Positions 61,306-64,000 of a stretch of 64,000 bases of DNA are shown here, in pieces. This DNA comes from Gammaproteobacteria bacterium (GTDB taxonomy: Bacteria > Pseudomonadota > Gammaproteobacteria > Steroidobacterales > PWYM01). Both the position numbers and the translations under genes were made by a program. The notes under the pieces are model-generated. The model searched no databases. It worked only from the letters and a program-made list of their open reading frames with translations, and was not told the DNA's origin. Each line of letters starts with the position of its first letter. The stretch's first letter is position 1. Location of the stretch: NCBI GenBank assembly GCA_007693855.1, contig RECU01000053.1:124001-188000 (forward strand), written 5' to 3'.

Positions 61306-62634
61306 TCAGGCTGGCGGGCGCGACTGCGGCGGATGGTCGGATTCTGCGGCCTCGGCGGCCTCCACCTGGGCTTCGGCCGCCATCTCCACGGCCACCGGGG
61401 ACACGGCCGGACGGGTCGCCACCCAGGGGCGCTTGCTGTCCTCGTCCGGGCCCACGTGCAGGAAGATGCGCCAGACGGAGAACACCAGCAGCAGGAGACT
61501 GACCAGCAGGAAGAACCAGAGGAATCCGGCCCCGCCAAGCGTCCCCATCAACAGCGCCACCAGCAGCGGCCCCGCAGCTGCACCTGCACCGGACAGCAGA
61601 ATCAGCGTACTGCTCGCCGCGACCATTTGATCCAGCGCCAGCTGATCATTCAGGTGCGAGGCGGCGATCCCGTGGACTGGCAGTGTGGCCCCGCCGAGCA
61701 GGAGCATCGCCAGGTAGAACAGCGGTGAGCCGACCGCGACCCACAGGGTGGCCAGCGCCGCCAGCAATGCCAGCCCCGCCGCCAGGCTGACCACCCGCCG
61801 GCGATCAATCCGATCCGACAGCAGACCGAGCGGCCACTGCAGCAGCATCGCCCCGAGAATGGGCATCGCCACAAGACTGGCCGTCTGTGCGACCGACAGC
61901 CCGGCGGTGGCGGCATACACGGCGGTCATGCCGAAGATCGCGCCTGAAGCAAGCCCCGCGGCGATCACACCGACGACGGCCATCGGCGAGCGCTGGTAGA
62001 TCGCCGGCAACGGCAGCGCGGAGGCACGCGCGAAGCTCGGCCCCTGGCGGGAACTCAGCACCAGCGGTACTGCGGCCAGCGACACCAGCACCGACACCAG
62101 CATGAACAGGGCAGGCAGCTGCGGATCGGCGAGGTTGAGCAGAAACTGCCCCGCCGCGAGGCCGCCAAAGTTGATCATCATGTAGACGGCGAAAATGCGC
62201 CCGCGCGTCTGGTTGCTCGCACGGTCGTTGAGCCAGCTCTCGGCGACGATGTAGATGCCGGCGAAACATATCCCCGAGAGCACTCGCAGCACCACCCAGG
62301 CATAGACATCGACCGCCACCGAGTGCACGAGGATCGTCATCGAGGCGAGCGAGGCGAGCGCGGCGAACACGCGGATATGGCCAACTTTCGCCACCAGGCG
62401 GCTGGTGGTCAGCGAACCGACGAGAAACCCCAGATAGTAGGCCGACATCATCAGGCCGGTAGCGATGGTCGGAAAACCCTCGAGGGTAGCCCTGAGGCCC
62501 AACAGGGTGCCCTGCAGCCCCGCCCCCAGCATGATCAGCGCGAGGCCCAGCAGCAACGGCCAGGTGCTGCGCAGTGCGGCGCCGAGACTGGCCTCGGGCA
62601 ACGCCGGAAGCGGAGATGCGGGGGAAGCGGTCAT
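61306..62634 (-). CDS. MFS transporter (YcaD-like)
   Basis: A 442-aa inner-membrane protein with 12 membrane segments. GSLTTSRLVAKVGHIRVF is the loop 2-3 MFS signature, AESWLNDRASNQTRGRIFAVY the YcaD-group central motif, and GLLSDRIDRRRVVS the second-half repeat. A ~50-residue acidic/Pro-rich cytosolic tail follows (EMAAEAQVEAAEAAE). The substrate is unknown. It is divergent from the CoA-ligase gene; ATTCTA (TAGAAT on the minus strand) at 62689-62694 may be its -10. Confidence 0.9.
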   Translation of the reverse strand: MTASPASPLPALPEASLGAALRSTWPLLLGLALIMLGAGLQGTLLGLRATLEGFPTIATGLMMSAYYLGFLVGSLTTSRLVAKVGHIRVFAALASLASMTILVHSVAVDVYAWVVLRVLSGICFAGIYIVAESWLNDRASNQTRGRIFAVYMMINFGGLAAGQFLLNLADPQLPALFMLVSVLVSLAAVPLVLSSRQGPSFARASALPLPAIYQRSPMAVVGVIAAGLASGAIFGMTAVYAATAGLSVAQTASLVAMPILGAMLLQWPLGLLSDRIDRRRVVSLAAGLALLAALATLWVAVGSPLFYLAMLLLGGATLPVHGIAASHLNDQLALDQMVAASSTLILLSGAGAAAGPLLVALLMGTLGGAGFLWFFLLVSLLLLVFSVWRIFLHVGPDEDSKRPWVATRPAVSPVAVEMAAEAQVEAAEAAESDHPPQSRPPA

Positions 62635-62766
62635 GGATCTGACACCAGCGGCCCGGCAGGAGGCCGGCCGCGAAACGATGAGTGGGTGATTCTAGCGCAG
62701 GCATTCCGGCACTGCAGGCGGATGTCCAGTCGTGAACCTGTCATCCGGATCTGCGATCATCAGAGG

Positions 62767-64000
62767 ATGTCAGTTCGTCACCTTGATCGGCTATTCCGCC
62801 CGCGCTCGGTCGCGGTTTTCGGCGCCTCCGACCGCGCCGGCAGCGTCGGCGCCGCGGTCATGCACAACCTGCTTGCCGGCGGCTTTGCCGGCGCCCTGTA
62901 TCCGGTGAACCCGAAGCACCGGCAGATCCAGGGCCTGCAGGCGTTCCGGAACACCCAGGCGCTGCCCGAAACGCCTGATCTCGCCGTGCTGTGTACGCCG
63001 CCCGCCTCCATCCCCGGCCTGATCGAAGACCTGGGGGCGCGCGGCACGCGCGCCGCCATCGTCATCACCGCCGGTTTCAAGCAGGCGAGCCAGGCTGCGG
63101 GACGGGACCTCGAAGCGCAGATGCTGGCCGCTGCCGGACGTCATGGCCTGCGCATTCTCGGCCCGAACTGCGTCGGCCTCATCGTCCCGGCCCTTGGCCT
63201 GAATGCCAGTTTCGCCCCGGACGGTGCCAGCCCCGGCAGCATCGCCTTCGTCACCCAGTCAGGCGCGCTTGCCACCACGGTGCTGGACTGGGCCAGCGAG
63301 CGACGCATCGGCTTCTCCTGTTTCGTCTCCATGGGCAACTGCCTGGACGTCGACATCGGCGATGTCATCGATTATCTCGGCAGTGACGCCGACACCCGCG
63401 CGATCCTCCTGTACATGGAATCCTTGCGCGAGGCGCGCAAGTTCATGTCGGCGGCCCGGGCGGCAGCGCGCAACAAGCCACTGATCATCGTCAAGGCGGG
63501 CCGGGTTCCGGAGGGCGCCAAGGCCGCCGCCTCGCATACCGGCGCGCTCGCGGGCAGCGACGTGGTCTACGATGCCGCCATCCGCCGGGCCGGCGCCCTG
63601 CGCGTCTACGGTATCGAGGACCTGTTCACCACCGCCGAGGTACTCGGCCGCAGCCGACGGGTGCGGGGCGCGCGCCTGGCCATTCTGACCAACGGTGGCG
63701 GCCCCGGCATCCTGGCCACCGATGCGCTCATCGAGCGGGGAGGGGAACTGGCTGAACTCTCGCCGGCAACACTCGAGGCGCTGGATAGCCTGCTGCCCGG
63801 CAACTGGTCACGCGGCAATCCTCTGGACATCATCGGCGACGCCTCGCCGCAGCGCTATCGTGATGCCCTCGGCGTCCTGCTGGAGGACCGCGCCTGCGAT
63901 GCGGTGCTCATCGTGCATGCACCGACTGCACTTGCGGCCAGCCCGGACATCGCCGATGCACTGGCCGAGGCTGCGGCGGCCAGCCGCAAGCCGGTGCTCG
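62767..64000 (+). CDS. NDP-forming acyl-CoA synthetase (acetate-CoA ligase ADP-forming type), 5' part
   Basis: The reading frame opens at ATG 62767 and stays open to the window edge (411 codons visible), which is why the track omits it. AVFGASDRAGSVGAAVMHNL is the CoA-binding Rossmann domain, ILGPNCVGLIVP the second domain, and AASHTGALAGSD holds the phosphohistidine region of the succinyl-CoA-ligase-like part. ILTNGGGPGILATDA follows. Such enzymes interconvert acyl-CoA plus ADP/Pi with acid plus ATP; in proteobacteria a C-terminal ATP-grasp or GNAT domain often follows. The 3' end lies outside. Confidence 0.9.
   Translation, partial: MSVRHLDRLFRPRSVAVFGASDRAGSVGAAVMHNLLAGGFAGALYPVNPKHRQIQGLQAFRNTQALPETPDLAVLCTPPASIPGLIEDLGARGTRAAIVITAGFKQASQAAGRDLEAQMLAAAGRHGLRILGPNCVGLIVPALGLNASFAPDGASPGSIAFVTQSGALATTVLDWASERRIGFSCFVSMGNCLDVDIGDVIDYLGSDADTRAILLYMESLREARKFMSAARAAARNKPLIIVKAGRVPEGAKAAASHTGALAGSDVVYDAAIRRAGALRVYGIEDLFTTAEVLGRSRRVRGARLAILTNGGGPGILATDALIERGGELAELSPATLEALDSLLPGNWSRGNPLDIIGDASPQRYRDALGVLLEDRACDAVLIVHAPTALAASPDIADALAEAAAASRKPVL

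Overview
The window is 64 kb of GC-rich bacterial chromosome, almost entirely coding, with short intergenic gaps and many 4-bp start/stop overlaps. Gene content points to a Gammaproteobacterium: large 180-kDa-type NAD-glutamate dehydrogenase, glnS, HemN, a gammaproteobacterial E2 active-site variant (HRxxTGG), and five long TonB-dependent receptors of the 'EEIVVTAR' type common in catabolically versatile aquatic or soil gammaproteobacteria. I cannot name the genus. I see no rRNA, tRNA, CRISPR array, insertion sequence, prophage or obvious pseudogene.

Layout. 0-8.5 kb: end of a 2-oxoacid dehydrogenase operon (E1-beta, E2), NAD-GDH, an NYN-LOTUS protein, phosphoglycerate mutase and a gamma-carbonic-anhydrase-like protein. 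8.5-15.2 kb: a TetR regulator diverges from a TonB receptor / acyl-CoA ligase / alpha-beta hydrolase / PHB-depolymerase-like esterase operon, with a cluster of overlapping palindromes between them. 15.3-26.8 kb: hemN, a TPR lipoprotein, a small acyl-CoA-related operon (HIBADH-type dehydrogenase, TesB, SnoaL-like), an SLC13 transporter, tandem DUF1499 membrane proteins, an Mpo1-like protein, a class V aminotransferase and a BamA/TamA-like barrel. 26.8-34 kb: a TonB receptor, a GT2 glycosyltransferase, then a TPP-riboswitch-controlled operon of TonB receptor, PnuT-like thiamine transporter and thiamine-kinase-like enzyme. 34-47 kb: moaB, acoABC-type acetoin dehydrogenase genes, a hydrolase, an amidase, an MFS exporter, a MocA-like nucleotidyltransferase, moaCDE, a paired acyl-CoA dehydrogenase operon and a SAM hydroxide adenosyltransferase. 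47-64 kb: glnS, two TonB receptors sharing a TGTATACA palindrome upstream, PAP2 phosphatase/glycosyltransferase, a Rieske oxygenase, CitE-like lyase, MaoC hydratase, an unusual TonB protein with an N-terminal pseudo-receiver domain, an MFS transporter and an incomplete NDP-forming acyl-CoA synthetase.

The common theme is outer-membrane import of scarce organic substrates or cofactors (TonB receptors plus a TonB-like transducer) feeding CoA-thioester catabolism (ligases, acyl-CoA dehydrogenases, hydratases, thioesterase) and 2-oxoacid dehydrogenases that need TPP and lipoate. The best-supported system is the thiamine uptake and salvage operon at 30.2-34.0 kb. The most unusual protein is the receiver-like/TonB fusion at 59.4-61.2 kb.
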